Origin: Sanchytrium tribonematis
Lineage: Eukaryota; Sanchytriomycota; Sanchytriomycetes; Sanchytriales; Sanchytriaceae
Assembly (NCBI GenBank): GCA_018985235.1
Contig: JADGIG010000269.1
Location: forward strand, 1-11,194
Reading direction: 5' to 3'
Length of the DNA stretch: 11,194 nt
Part shown: one piece after another, positions 1 through 6,170 of the stretch
How positions within the stretch are numbered: the first letter of the stretch is position 1
How the letters are laid out: every line of letters begins with the position of its first letter
Made by a program: the position numbers and the translations under genes
The notes under the pieces: generated by a model
Databases searched by the model: none
What the model was told of the DNA's origin: nothing
What the model saw: the letters and a program-made list of their open reading frames with translations, nothing else

Positions 1-182
1 CCACCAAGAAAAAGGCCGAACCGAAAGAAGCAAATCAGGCTGATTATGGTGAAGCTGAAATAGAAATAATAGAAGAAGAGGAAGAAGTGCAAGACGACGA
101 CGATAAATTGCTTGACAAAATGAAAAAGAAAAGTAGAGCAAAAAAAGTATCAAAGGGCAAGACCACGAAAAAGAAAAAATAA
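1..182 (+). CDS. C-terminal end of an unidentified lysine/acid-rich protein (partial)
   Basis: An open frame enters from the left edge (first full codon at position 3) and stops at a TAA at 180-182. The roughly 59 visible residues are low complexity. An acidic block (runs of Glu, then four Asp) is followed by a strongly basic tail rich in Lys that ends in four Lys. Such acidic-then-basic tails occur on nuclear or nucleolar proteins, for example chromatin factors and topoisomerases, but nothing here identifies a family. The basic end could act as a nuclear localisation signal; that is inference. An AATAAA at 178-183 overlaps the stop codon. The gene ends only 12 bp before the MOB1 stop on the other strand. 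The frame is confident; the product is unknown. Confidence 0.6.
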   Translation, partial: TKKKAEPKEANQADYGEAEIEIIEEEEEVQDDDDKLLDKMKKKSRAKKVSKGKTTKKKK

Positions 183-194
183 ATATTTATAATA

Positions 195-827
195 CTAATC
201 AAACATTCCTCGTTTAGTCATTTCTTCCTGCAAATCTTTCATTGGAATTAATTCTTTGACATCCATCAGCTCAAATTCAGTACTAAAGCAAATAATATGA
301 GCGAAAAGGGAATTAAGATGGGCCTCTGTGTTCGTGGATAATATTCTTAGATAATGGCAATAATAAATATGAGAAAGTATCCTTACAATATGCTTTAATA
401 TTATTTTGATAATTGGAATCGTTTCTTTTGAAAAGGGCATCCCATATTTTGTAGGGAATAGACCTTCATCGTCAAATTGCTTTTGTATCCAAGTCGTAGC
501 CAACTGCACATATTCCGGAGCACTCGCCTTTATCAATTTTTTTTGTGAATCGGTCCAGAGGTATTCCTCTTCACCAGCAGAAAATACAGGACACTCTTTG
601 GTGGTACAGATATCATTAACAACATCGAAAAATAGTATAGTATGTGAGTAAAAATCAAAAACATGAGAAACAATCCATTCGTCTTGATCTAAATTCAAAG
701 GGCACTTGACAATTTGCTTAAAGGATCCTTCAACCACAAATTGTCCAACTTGGGGCTCATTCAAAAATTCTTTTGATTCTGGAGCCGTTCTTGGTCTCAC
801 AACTTTGCTACCTTTTCTAAAAAACAT
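195..827 (-). CDS. MOB1: MOB1-family kinase activator
   Basis: The 210-residue protein matches the full MOB/phocein fold and the usual MOB1 length (about 210-220). MOB1 binds and activates NDR/LATS-type kinases (Dbf2/Sid2 in fungi) in the mitotic exit/septation or Hippo pathway. The four zinc ligands are visible: Cys74 and Cys79 in CTTKEC, and His153 and His158 in HIYYCH. Other family landmarks are CPVFSAG (79-85), EYLWTD (88-93), SAPEYV (102-107), the DDEGLFP segment (119-125) and EAHLNSLF (168-175). The N-terminus is shorter than in human MOB1 but begins with the usual basic stretch. The start is the ATG at 825-827. The gene is divergent from PUS10 and shares its 140-bp upstream region. No intron is needed. 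MOB1 rather than MOB2-4 is the best fit from the core motifs, but it was not tested by phylogeny. Confidence 0.93.
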   Translation of the reverse strand: MFFRKGSKVVRPRTAPESKEFLNEPQVGQFVVEGSFKQIVKCPLNLDQDEWIVSHVFDFYSHTILFFDVVNDICTTKECPVFSAGEEEYLWTDSQKKLIKASAPEYVQLATTWIQKQFDDEGLFPTKYGMPFSKETIPIIKIILKHIVRILSHIYYCHYLRILSTNTEAHLNSLFAHIICFSTEFELMDVKELIPMKDLQEEMTKRGMFD

Positions 828-967
828 ACGATATGAGTTTCAGATTTGGAATACCCAACTCAGCGAAACGATGCAGAAAATGCTTTCAAGCAACGTTTCT
901 CGTTAGCATTGGAACGCGCTAGTCTTCATTTTTATTAAAGTAGCCACGACTATTCAAGGAATCAAGG
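828..967. promoter_or_regulatory. Divergent MOB1/PUS10 promoter region
   Basis: These 140 bp separate two ATGs on opposite strands, so both promoters must lie here or reach into the genes. It holds AACGTTTC at 892-899, one of the recurrent ACGTTT motifs in this window. ATTGG at 909-913 is a CCAAT box read toward MOB1. There is no clear TATA element. An in-frame stop at 941-943 blocks upstream extension of PUS10. Confidence 0.5.
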
Positions 968-2092
968 ATGCAACAATTTCTTCAAAAAAGCGGAATCGGA
1001 AAACACACAAAGAATAGATTGCAAGGGAAATTAACATTGCAGAACATGGAAAAATGCAGTTTGGATTTGGATCTCTGTCACCAGTTGAGTCTTATTGATT
1101 TTAAGATTAAAGATTGCAAAATAGACTTGTCAATCGATCGCAGTATTAAAATACGAGACGATGACATAATTTCAAATTTAGGTTTAAAAAATGCTATTCG
1201 TCTACGCTCTTTTGCGCTGGAATTATTAAATTTTAAATTGAGCGTGTCTGAATCTAGTTCGACAACTTTGAAGATTAATATTTCGTCAAAAAGAAAAGCA
1301 GATCATTTAGATAATGACTTTTCAGAAATTTACCAACCTTGTTCTATTAAATATGAGATACTACATGACACGCTCTATTTAGGAGCTAGATATAACAAAT
1401 TAGTGCGAACTTTGTCTCAAACACCTTTTTTTATTAAGGGCGAAAGAAAAGGTGATAATAGTGTTTCTGAGATTATCGGAAATCATTTTTCCAATTTAGT
1501 TGGTTCCTCGGACTACAATATGATTAGTTCTGGGCGTGAAGATTTGAATGTGAGGTGCCTAGGACGTGGAAGACCTTTCATAATTGAACTCAAAAATCCT
1601 ACGAGAACAAATTTTAATTGGGATGATGAGCAGAAAAGTTTCAATCTAAAAAATTCAGGACTGGTTCAGCTCCATTACCTCACCGATGTTCCAAAAGCAT
1701 CATTAACAATTATCAAAAATGGGGAAGAATCGAAATGCAAACACTATGAGTGTGATTTGGCTTTCAGTCAGTCTTTAAGTGAGGATGATATTATTGCTTT
1801 AAATAGGCTAGATCTTCCTTTAAAAATTCAGCAGCAAACTCCGGTTCGTGTTGTTCATCGAAGAGCTAATTTGGTCAGAGAAAAACTGATACATAGCTTC
1901 AAACTAGATGGTAAAAGGCTATTGTTAAAAACCAGTGCAGGTATGTATATTAAAGAATTTGTGCATGGCGATCTTGGCAGAACGAAGCCAAGTTTAAGGG
2001 ATCTGATTAAACAATATTGCGAAAAGGAACTTTGGTGCGACATCAATAATCTAGACATAGTCGATGTTGACATGGAGTGGCCTCCGAAATAA
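968..2092 (+). CDS. PUS10: tRNA pseudouridine synthase Pus10
   Basis: The 374-residue protein is a Pus10-type pseudouridine synthase. In archaea and animals these make pseudouridine 54 (and in some cases 55) in the tRNA TPsiC loop. The catalytic half is clear from about residue 128: YLGARYNKLVRTLSQTPFF (137-155), the active-site signature GREDLNVRCLGRGRPF (189-204), TPVRVVHRR (291-299), the segment around AGMYIKEFVHGD (324-335) with GRTKPSL after it, and a VDVDMEWPP ending (366-373). Asp192 of GRED aligns with the catalytic Asp; the next Asp of the usual EDVDVR is Asn194 here. The N-terminal part (about 130 residues) is short and lacks the CxxC zinc pairs of human PUS10 (529 aa). The start is the first ATG after an in-frame stop at 941. 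AATAAA at 2122-2127 is a likely poly(A) signal. Confidence 0.92.
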   Translation: MQQFLQKSGIGKHTKNRLQGKLTLQNMEKCSLDLDLCHQLSLIDFKIKDCKIDLSIDRSIKIRDDDIISNLGLKNAIRLRSFALELLNFKLSVSESSSTTLKINISSKRKADHLDNDFSEIYQPCSIKYEILHDTLYLGARYNKLVRTLSQTPFFIKGERKGDNSVSEIIGNHFSNLVGSSDYNMISSGREDLNVRCLGRGRPFIIELKNPTRTNFNWDDEQKSFNLKNSGLVQLHYLTDVPKASLTIIKNGEESKCKHYECDLAFSQSLSEDDIIALNRLDLPLKIQQQTPVRVVHRRANLVREKLIHSFKLDGKRLLLKTSAGMYIKEFVHGDLGRTKPSLRDLIKQYCEKELWCDINNLDIVDVDMEWPPK

Positions 2093-2121
2093 TAATTGTT
2101 TTGTTATCTACCTTCTGGTAA

Positions 2122-2127
2122 AATAAA
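2122..2127 (+). terminator. AATAAA poly(A) signal after PUS10
   Basis: AATAAA lies 30 nt after the PUS10 stop, in the 53-bp gap before the next gene, followed by a T-rich run. The position suits a canonical polyadenylation signal. The 3' end of PUS10 must nearly touch the next start codon. Confidence 0.45.
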
Positions 2128-2145
2128 TTTTTTTTAAACTCCTCG

Positions 2146-2757
2146 ATGGAAAATTTGGTTCCCCAAATCGACGAGTTTGATCCATTGCAAGAAGTGGTCG
2201 CAGAGAAGAAGCGTATAGCGAAGCCCAAAGTTTCGCTAGAACAGCTGAAAGATCCACTTTTAAATTTACAGCATCATGTAGATCTTCCTTACGATGGAAT
2301 ACAATATATTAAAGAGCTGCTAAAAGTCAACCAAGAATTTGCACACAATGTATACCCGGGAATGAGATTCGAGGATTTTTTGCTTGATGTAAATAAAGTA
2401 TGTGGCAGTAAAGAATGGAAATCCTGGCATTTCGCTCAAATTCGCGAAGATATGGGAATTCTTGCAAATCAGCAAGATATTGAAGATATAGGTACTGATG
2501 AATTGGAAGAATTAGATAAATTTGTAGTTGATGACAAGAAAAATCAATCGAGCGAAAATAAGGAATATCTTATCCAATATGATGAATTGGATACTAAATC
2601 ACAAGGATCTGAAAAATCTGTTGAAATGCTTCCTTTGCAGAAAATGGAGATTGAAAGCGATGTAGAAATGCCAAATGCTGAGGATGAAGAGAAAGAGAAG
2701 AAACTCAAGCGTAAACAAGCTTTGGAACTATTGAGGAAACGAAGAACTGAAGAATAA
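2146..2757 (+). CDS. TIPIN: TIPIN/Csm3/Swi3 replication fork protection protein
   Basis: The 203-residue protein carries a Swi3 domain at about residues 24-105. This is the fork-protection subunit that pairs with Timeless/Tof1/Swi1 to stabilise stalled forks and mediate the S-phase checkpoint in the nucleus. Diagnostic features are the basic KPKVSLEQL start of the domain (27-35), a helix ending in FAHNVYPGMRFEDFLLDV (65-82, matching the human HRLFPKLQFEDFIDRV region) and the following GSKEWKSWHFAQIRED. The middle (about 105-185) is acidic and probably disordered. A basic helix at the C-terminus (KLKRKQALELLRKRR, 186-200) resembles the arginine-rich helix in other TIPIN proteins. The start is the ATG at 2146, 53 bp after PUS10. 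No intron is needed. The domain call is firm; which yeast name to apply is a matter of convention. Confidence 0.88.
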   Translation: MENLVPQIDEFDPLQEVVAEKKRIAKPKVSLEQLKDPLLNLQHHVDLPYDGIQYIKELLKVNQEFAHNVYPGMRFEDFLLDVNKVCGSKEWKSWHFAQIREDMGILANQQDIEDIGTDELEELDKFVVDDKKNQSSENKEYLIQYDELDTKSQGSEKSVEMLPLQKMEIESDVEMPNAEDEEKEKKLKRKQALELLRKRRTEE

Positions 2758-2808
2758 TTGCTTATCCCAAGTATAATTTATACAGTAAATACATTTTTAG
2801 ACGAGAAT

Positions 2809-2816
2809 AACGTTTC
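2809..2816 (+). promoter_or_regulatory. ACGTTT-type motif upstream of SmF
   Basis: AACGTTTC begins 42 bp before the SmF ATG in the 93-bp TIPIN-SmF gap. The same eight bases occur in the MOB1/PUS10 promoter at 892-899. I treat it as a candidate core promoter or factor site because it recurs upstream of genes. No factor is known to me. Confidence 0.35.
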
Positions 2817-2850
2817 AAGAAATAAATACTGGATTTTGCAACAAAAGGAG

Positions 2851-3075
2851 ATGGACATTCTTAACCCTAGACCATTTTTGAACAACTGCATTGACCAGCC
2901 GGTCCATGTTCAATTGAAGTGGAATTTACATTATGTGGGAGTTCTCAAGTCATTCGACTCATATTTCAACATTGAACTATCAGAAGCTGTTGAGCATTCA
3001 AGTAAAAAAGAAATCGGAGAAGTTGGCCACATATTTATCAGATCTAACAATGTGAAATATATAAGAAAGCCATAA
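2851..3075 (+). CDS. SNRPF: Small nuclear ribonucleoprotein Sm F
   Basis: The 74-residue protein is an Sm-fold subunit of the heptameric ring on spliceosomal U1, U2, U4 and U5 snRNAs. Its N-terminus NPRPFLN (5-11) is typical of SmF (NPKPFLN in human) and argues against the paralogue LSm6. The Sm1 motif covers about 16-44, with QLKWNLHYVGVLKSFD (21-36) close to the human KLKWGMEYKGYLVSVD. Sm2 is GHIFIRSNNVKYI (59-71), equivalent to GEVLIRCNNVLYI. The open frame extends upstream without an ATG, so the start is the ATG at 2851, preceded by AAAAGGAG. AATAAA at 3090-3095 is the likely poly(A) signal. Retention of the splicing core fits the functional introns elsewhere in the window. Confidence 0.93.
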   Translation: MDILNPRPFLNNCIDQPVHVQLKWNLHYVGVLKSFDSYFNIELSEAVEHSSKKEIGEVGHIFIRSNNVKYIRKP

Positions 3076-3089
3076 TTATGTAAGTTAGC

Positions 3090-3095
3090 AATAAA
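3090..3095 (+). terminator. AATAAA poly(A) signal after SNRPF
   Basis: AATAAA lies 15 nt after the SmF stop, inside the 36-bp gap between the convergent SmF and NDUFB11 genes. With so little space, the two transcripts probably overlap at their 3' ends (inference). Confidence 0.4.
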
Positions 3096-3111
3096 TATTG
3101 AGCGTAAAGTT

Positions 3112-3393
3112 TTATTCTCCAGTTCTTTTAATTGGTTCTGCTGGAATATAACCTCCTTCGATTAGCCTCTCTCTAGCTTGCAATCTAGCCCATGTGGAAA
3201 GCGAAGTATCAGGCTTAAATGCAAATGCAACACCAAACACAACCATACTTCCAATAAATCCATAAAAAGGCATTTCCCACCATTCCAATTTTGTCCTCTT
3301 TATTTCATTAAATAAAAAGCCGTAGGGCTCTTCAAACTGCGGCTTTGCTCCATGTCCTGCTCTCAATACTCTGCAAGTACGAAAAAGATTCAT
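3112..3393 (-). CDS. NDUFB11: NADH:ubiquinone oxidoreductase ESSS subunit (NDUFB11)
   Basis: The 93-residue protein is an accessory subunit of the membrane arm of mitochondrial complex I (ESSS/NDUFB11 family). A short Arg-containing N-terminus (to about residue 15) suits a mitochondrial presequence. EEPYGFLFNE (21-30) leads to a Trp-rich LEWWEMP, one transmembrane helix (about 43-59), then FKPDTSLSTWARLQARERL (59-77). This last segment resembles the KPDTSIQTWAxxEARxRLE stretch that I recall in filamentous fungal homologues, more than the human sequence. The gene implies a complete rotenone-type complex I, which budding and fission yeast and many parasitic relatives have lost. It diverges from the phosphatase gene. 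A CCAAT box (ATTGG at 3451-3455) lies about 58 bp upstream of its ATG. Fungal origin is my inference from one short segment. Confidence 0.82.
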   Translation of the reverse strand: MNLFRTCRVLRAGHGAKPQFEEPYGFLFNEIKRTKLEWWEMPFYGFIGSMVVFGVAFAFKPDTSLSTWARLQARERLIEGGYIPAEPIKRTGE

Positions 3394-3539
3394 CTCCTTT
3401 GTAATAAAGTCAGGTTGCGATTTGAAAATGTACCTAAAGATATTTAAGCTATTGGCTTTCGAAAATTCAATTTCAAAAATATGTTGATCAGTGAGATAAT
3501 GAAACTGGTAATTGAGTTCTCGGCCAACAGGGAGATGAA
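3394..3539. promoter_or_regulatory. Divergent NDUFB11/phosphatase promoter region
   Basis: This 146-bp interval separates two divergent ATGs. ATTGG at 3451-3455 is a CCAAT box read toward NDUFB11. It is followed by a perfect TTTCGAAA palindrome at 3457-3464. Unlike most other upstream regions here, it has no ACGTTT motif. An ATG at 3535 just before the phosphatase start reads atg-aaa-tga, a two-codon upstream ORF that overlaps the true ATG at 3540. Confidence 0.45.
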
Positions 3540-4415
3540 ATGAAACTCAAACTTTTGCTTTGCCGGCATGGCGAGACAGAATTGAATAAGAGAAGGATTT
3601 TACAGGGTCAGGGTGTTGACGCATCGCTTAACGACACTGGAAAAGCTCAAGCTTCAGCTTTGTGCAAGAGACTAAAGGAGATGAATGTGGACTACCTTGC
3701 GGTAACCAAATTGAAGAGAACTTCAGAGACTGCAGCCGACTTGAATATGAAATCAGTTCAATATAAAGAACTGAATGAAATACACTGGGGAAATAAAGAA
3801 AATACCCAGAATCCTGATCTCAGTGATATTTTGGATCAGTGGAAAATAGGCAATTTTGATTGCTCCGCACCTGGAGGTGAATCTCCAAATGATGTGAAAA
3901 AGAGGTCAATACTTGGAGTATTCAAGATTCTTGACGATGCAAATGGATTCAAAACAATTGCTGTTATCGCACATGGAAGATTGCTTCGAATTTTACTTTC
4001 TCAATTAATTCACAACTCTTTGCATTTCATGGCTCTCATTCTACACTCAAATACCTGTGTGAATGATATTGATGTTTTGATTTTTCCATCTCACACCTCT
4101 TGGGAAACACCAACTTATTTAACAGATCTTGAGCCTTACAGAGATAGTCTCTCAGATATTTATCATGATTTAAAGCCCAATGGTGCGGATTTGTATTTTT
4201 TACACCGTCAACTTTATGACATTGAATACAAGCAATTCACCATTGACCCCACAACTCCTTCAACTCCGTCCTACGATAATGTTCAATATTCTGACTGCTA
4301 CTTTTACAAAGAAACAAATTGGGCTTCTGTATATGGATACAAAAGCAACATTTATGTATTTATTGTACTAAAAATTAATAACACTGATCATTTGAAGCAA
4401 CTTGCAAATAATTAA
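3540..4415 (+). CDS. Histidine phosphatase (phosphoglycerate-mutase-like) with an inserted segment
   Basis: The 291-residue protein belongs to the histidine phosphatase superfamily, branch 1, nearest in my recall to the yeast YOR283W type. The catalytic set is complete: Arg9-His10 in RHGET (9-13), where His10 would be phosphorylated; Arg60 in TKLKRTSETA; Glu80 in LNEIHWG; and His145 in IAHGRLLR. The usual fold then runs through NTCVNDIDV (171-179) to a last strand and an HL turn, found here as VLKINNTDHL (276-285). Between them lie about 95 extra residues (about 180-274), rich in Tyr, Asp, Pro and Thr, that relatives lack. The frame is open throughout, so the insert is probably translated. 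The substrate cannot be deduced; phosphoserine, sugar phosphates or phosphoproteins are all possible. AATAAA at 4422-4427 follows the stop by 6 nt. Confidence 0.85.
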   Translation: MKLKLLLCRHGETELNKRRILQGQGVDASLNDTGKAQASALCKRLKEMNVDYLAVTKLKRTSETAADLNMKSVQYKELNEIHWGNKENTQNPDLSDILDQWKIGNFDCSAPGGESPNDVKKRSILGVFKILDDANGFKTIAVIAHGRLLRILLSQLIHNSLHFMALILHSNTCVNDIDVLIFPSHTSWETPTYLTDLEPYRDSLSDIYHDLKPNGADLYFLHRQLYDIEYKQFTIDPTTPSTPSYDNVQYSDCYFYKETNWASVYGYKSNIYVFIVLKINNTDHLKQLANN

Positions 4416-4421
4416 AATCGT

Positions 4422-4427
4422 AATAAA
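4422..4427 (+). terminator. AATAAA poly(A) signal after the histidine phosphatase
   Basis: AATAAA starts 7 nt after the TAA at 4413-4415. It directly precedes the ATG of the short doubtful ORF at 4428, another sign that this interval may be only 3' end plus promoter. Confidence 0.4.
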
Positions 4428-4610
4428 ATGCGGTTTCTTGATACTTTCAACAATGGCTGTTTCTTCAATAATTTTCAGGCCATTTTCTTTCGGTACAAAA
4501 TCGCATGTCAAAACGTGTTGGAACACGCCAATGAAGTTGCGAAAAATCAGGCACGTTTGGAGATGAGTGGTATTGCCAAGAGTTGCCGAATCATAGATAT
4601 TCAATTATAA
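4428..4610 (+). CDS. Doubtful short ORF with weak Pam16/Tim16-like similarity
   Basis: A 60-codon frame fills most of the 219 bp between the phosphatase and transporter copy 1. I do not recognise it firmly. The part from RYKIACQNV onward looks helical, and the end, MSGIAKSCRIIDI, recalls the SG(I/L/M)xLxE(A/S)CxIL(N/D)(I/V) segment of Pam16/Tim16, the inhibitory partner of Pam18 at the mitochondrial import motor. The N-terminal hydrophobic part and the whole J-like domain expected after this point are missing, because the frame stops at 4608-4610. It could be a relict of PAM16, an unrelated small gene, or chance. It overlaps the candidate promoter element of the transporter (4510-4532), which argues against a live gene. 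An alternative start at 4453 needs a 20-nt GT-AG intron (4459-4478). Confidence 0.2.
   Translation: MRFLDTFNNGCFFNNFQAIFFRYKIACQNVLEHANEVAKNQARLEMSGIAKSCRIIDIQL
4510..4532 (+). promoter_or_regulatory. AAAACGTG-N10-CCAAT element upstream of transporter copy 1
   Basis: AAAACGTG (4510-4517) is followed by exactly 10 bases and then CCAAT (4528-4532). The same arrangement precedes transporter copy 2 (6195-6217). The AACGTG core is a CACGTT half-site on the other strand, the sequence class bound by Pho4-type bHLH factors in yeast. The first part also forms an inverted repeat, CGTGTT-GG-AACACG (4514-4527). The element ends about 100 nt before the ATG at 4635. Function is inferred only from the conserved spacing. 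Confidence 0.4.
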
Positions 4611-4634
4611 TATGAATCCATCCTTTAATTAAAT

Positions 4635-6119
4635 ATGACAGTGGATAATTCGTTTTATCTGTTGATTATAGGATTTGTTGTAAGTTTTATGGATGCTTTT
4701 GGCATGGGTGCGAATGATGTTTCTCATTCTTTTGGCACATCTGTGGGTAGCGGTACACTATCTATGCTACAAGCATGCATCATTGCGGTATTCACTGAGT
4801 TTATAGGTGCAGCATTGCTCGGAAGCAACAATGCCAAGACCATTAGTGGCTTAGCAAAATCGGATTATTTTGAAAAGGATCCAGATCAAATGATGCTTGT
4901 AATGGTATGTGCGCTATTAGGAAGCAGCATATGGACCATTTCCTCAGCGAAAATAGGTCTTCCGGTTTCTAGTACTCACTCGATATCGGGTGCAATAATT
5001 GGAGGTGTTTTAATTATCAATGGGCCCGACTATGTTAATTGGTCGCTTGCGTCTGGTGTAGGGAAAATTGCTATTTCATGGGTAACATCTCCCATCATTT
5101 CGGGCATTGTAGCGTCCCTTATATACCTCATTACCCGCACATTTGTTTTAAGACATAAGGATTCCTACAATAGGGGCAAAATTGCTGTGCCATTTTACTT
5201 CTCCTTCACAGTTTTTGTAGATGCTTATCTGATTATCAGCCATTCGGGAATATCAAAAATGTTTTCTCCTACGAATCAATTATTGATTGCAATTGCAGCC
5301 TGTGGGCTGTCATTTATATTTTTTGCGTTCTTCATGGTTCCCTGGATGCACAGAAGGATTGCAAATAATGAAGATTTGAGGTGGTACCATATGTTGTATA
5401 TATTTGCAGTACCGCCTAGACCAAAGAAAACATTTAAATCGCATTGTGATGAAGAAAAAAAAAGCATAACAAACTATCAAGCATAACAAGCAAAATAACT
5501 CGAATTATGCTAAGCAACGTAACAAAGGACATTAATGAGGATACTGCAGACAATATCATGGATCTCCATGACAAAGTGGAAAAGTTCGATGATCAGACCG
5601 AAAGACTTTATGGATATGTTCAGGTTCTTACAGCCATGTTTGCATCTATATCTCATGGAGCAAAGTATTCTTCATTGATTTAGTGATGTAGCTAACGCTA
5701 TTGGACCTTTGGCTACAATATATTATATTTACGAAAATAGTGCTGTCACAAATTCAGTACCAGTGCCAATAGAATTGCTAGTTTTTGGTGGATTTGCTAT
5801 AGATGTAGGCTTGTTTACCATGGGTTATCGACTTATGGCCGTATTGGGCAAAGAAATGACATATATGTCTCCATCAAGAGGTTTTGCAGCTGAACTGGGA
5901 GTTTCCTTAACTGTCATTAGTGCAGCTGCACTTGGAATACCTGTAAGTACTACTCAATGCATATGTGGAGCAACTGCTGGCATCGCTTTAGCTAGTGGAA
6001 ATTTAAAGGCTTTGAATTGGAAACTAATGGCGAAAATTTTTGGAGGTTGGATCATAACAATGCCTATTGCGGGCTGTATTTCTGCATTATTTCTTCTTAT
6101 TCTATCCCAAATATTCTAA
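4635..6119 (+). CDS. PHO89: PiT-family phosphate transporter, copy 1 (one 19-nt intron, one apparent frameshift)
   Basis: This is a sodium- or proton-coupled inorganic phosphate symporter of the PiT/SLC20/Pho89 family, expected in the plasma membrane. The N-terminal half has the family signature GANDVSHSF (residues 25-33), SNNAKTISGLAK, a GLPVSSTHS motif and multiple membrane segments. A hydrophilic loop follows, then the second signature GANDVANAIGPLA and GIPVSTTQCICGA. The gene is broken twice. A 19-nt intron (5665-5683) splits the Asn codon of the second signature. Before it, the frame shifts at an A9 run (5455-5463); one more A would join DEEKKK to a loop ending IMLSNV, as in copy 2. With both corrected the protein is about 488 residues, near copy 2 (492). 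Both sides of the shift look conserved, so the gene was recently or is still functional. AATAAA overlaps the stop (6119-6124). Confidence 0.85.
5455..5463 (+). repeat. A9 homopolymer at the copy 1 frameshift
   Basis: Nine consecutive A follow GAAG. Upstream codons read in the frame of the ATG at 4635. Codons homologous to copy 2 resume downstream in a frame that requires one extra base. The uncorrected frame stops at 5484-5486. The downstream frame is open back to 5453 (TGA at 5450-5452), so the change lies between about 5453 and 5483 and the A run is the obvious site. Confidence 0.7.
5665..5683 (+). other. 19-nt spliceosomal intron in transporter copy 1
   Basis: The intron gtattcttcattgatttag is 19 nt, GT-AG, phase 2. 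It splits an Asn codon (AA|T), and removal restores GGA GCA AAT GAT GTA GCT AAC, i.e. GANDVAN, the invariant PiT signature. Without removal the frame terminates at the TAG that forms the 3' splice site. The position and phase match the copy 2 intron exactly. A possible branch A lies in the TTGAT just before TTAG. Confidence 0.93.
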
Positions 6120-6170
6120 ATAAAGTCCTATTTTTGAAGCCGTTTTAGTGAATTAGAGAATTCATGACTT

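Noticed and set aside
878-924. Possible extra upstream exon for PUS10 using a 21-nt GT...AG segment (904-924).
   Set aside because: The segment is GC-richer than the supported introns, the resulting residues show no CxxC or other PUS10 feature, and it lies in a divergent promoter.
2758-2850. A 31-codon N-terminal extension of SmF in the same frame.
   Set aside because: It has no ATG, SmF proteins begin just before NPRPFLN, and the region carries an AATAAA and an ACGTTT motif as expected for an intergenic gap.
4459-4478. A 20-nt GT...TTTTCAG candidate intron in the short doubtful ORF, joining Met-Ala to AIFFRYKIACQ.
   Set aside because: No known protein motif is restored, the ends differ from the three supported introns, and the host ORF is itself doubtful.
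4368-4604. A 78-codon minus-strand frame opposite the phosphatase end and the doubtful ORF.
   Set aside because: No recognisable motif, it overlaps the end of a well-supported gene, and its length is expected by chance in AT-rich DNA.
5446-5464. A 19-nt GT...AG stretch next to the copy 1 frameshift, the same length as the real introns.
   Set aside because: Removing it joins CAT-T to CATAA and creates TCA TAA, an immediate stop, and it does not reach the frame used downstream. It also lacks the ATTTAG end of the three real introns.
5709-6119. Separate small membrane-protein genes starting at the internal ATG at 5709 or near 7322.
   Set aside because: They are the second halves of the PiT transporters, separated from the first halves only by 19-nt introns. 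Splicing gives an exact GANDVANA signature.
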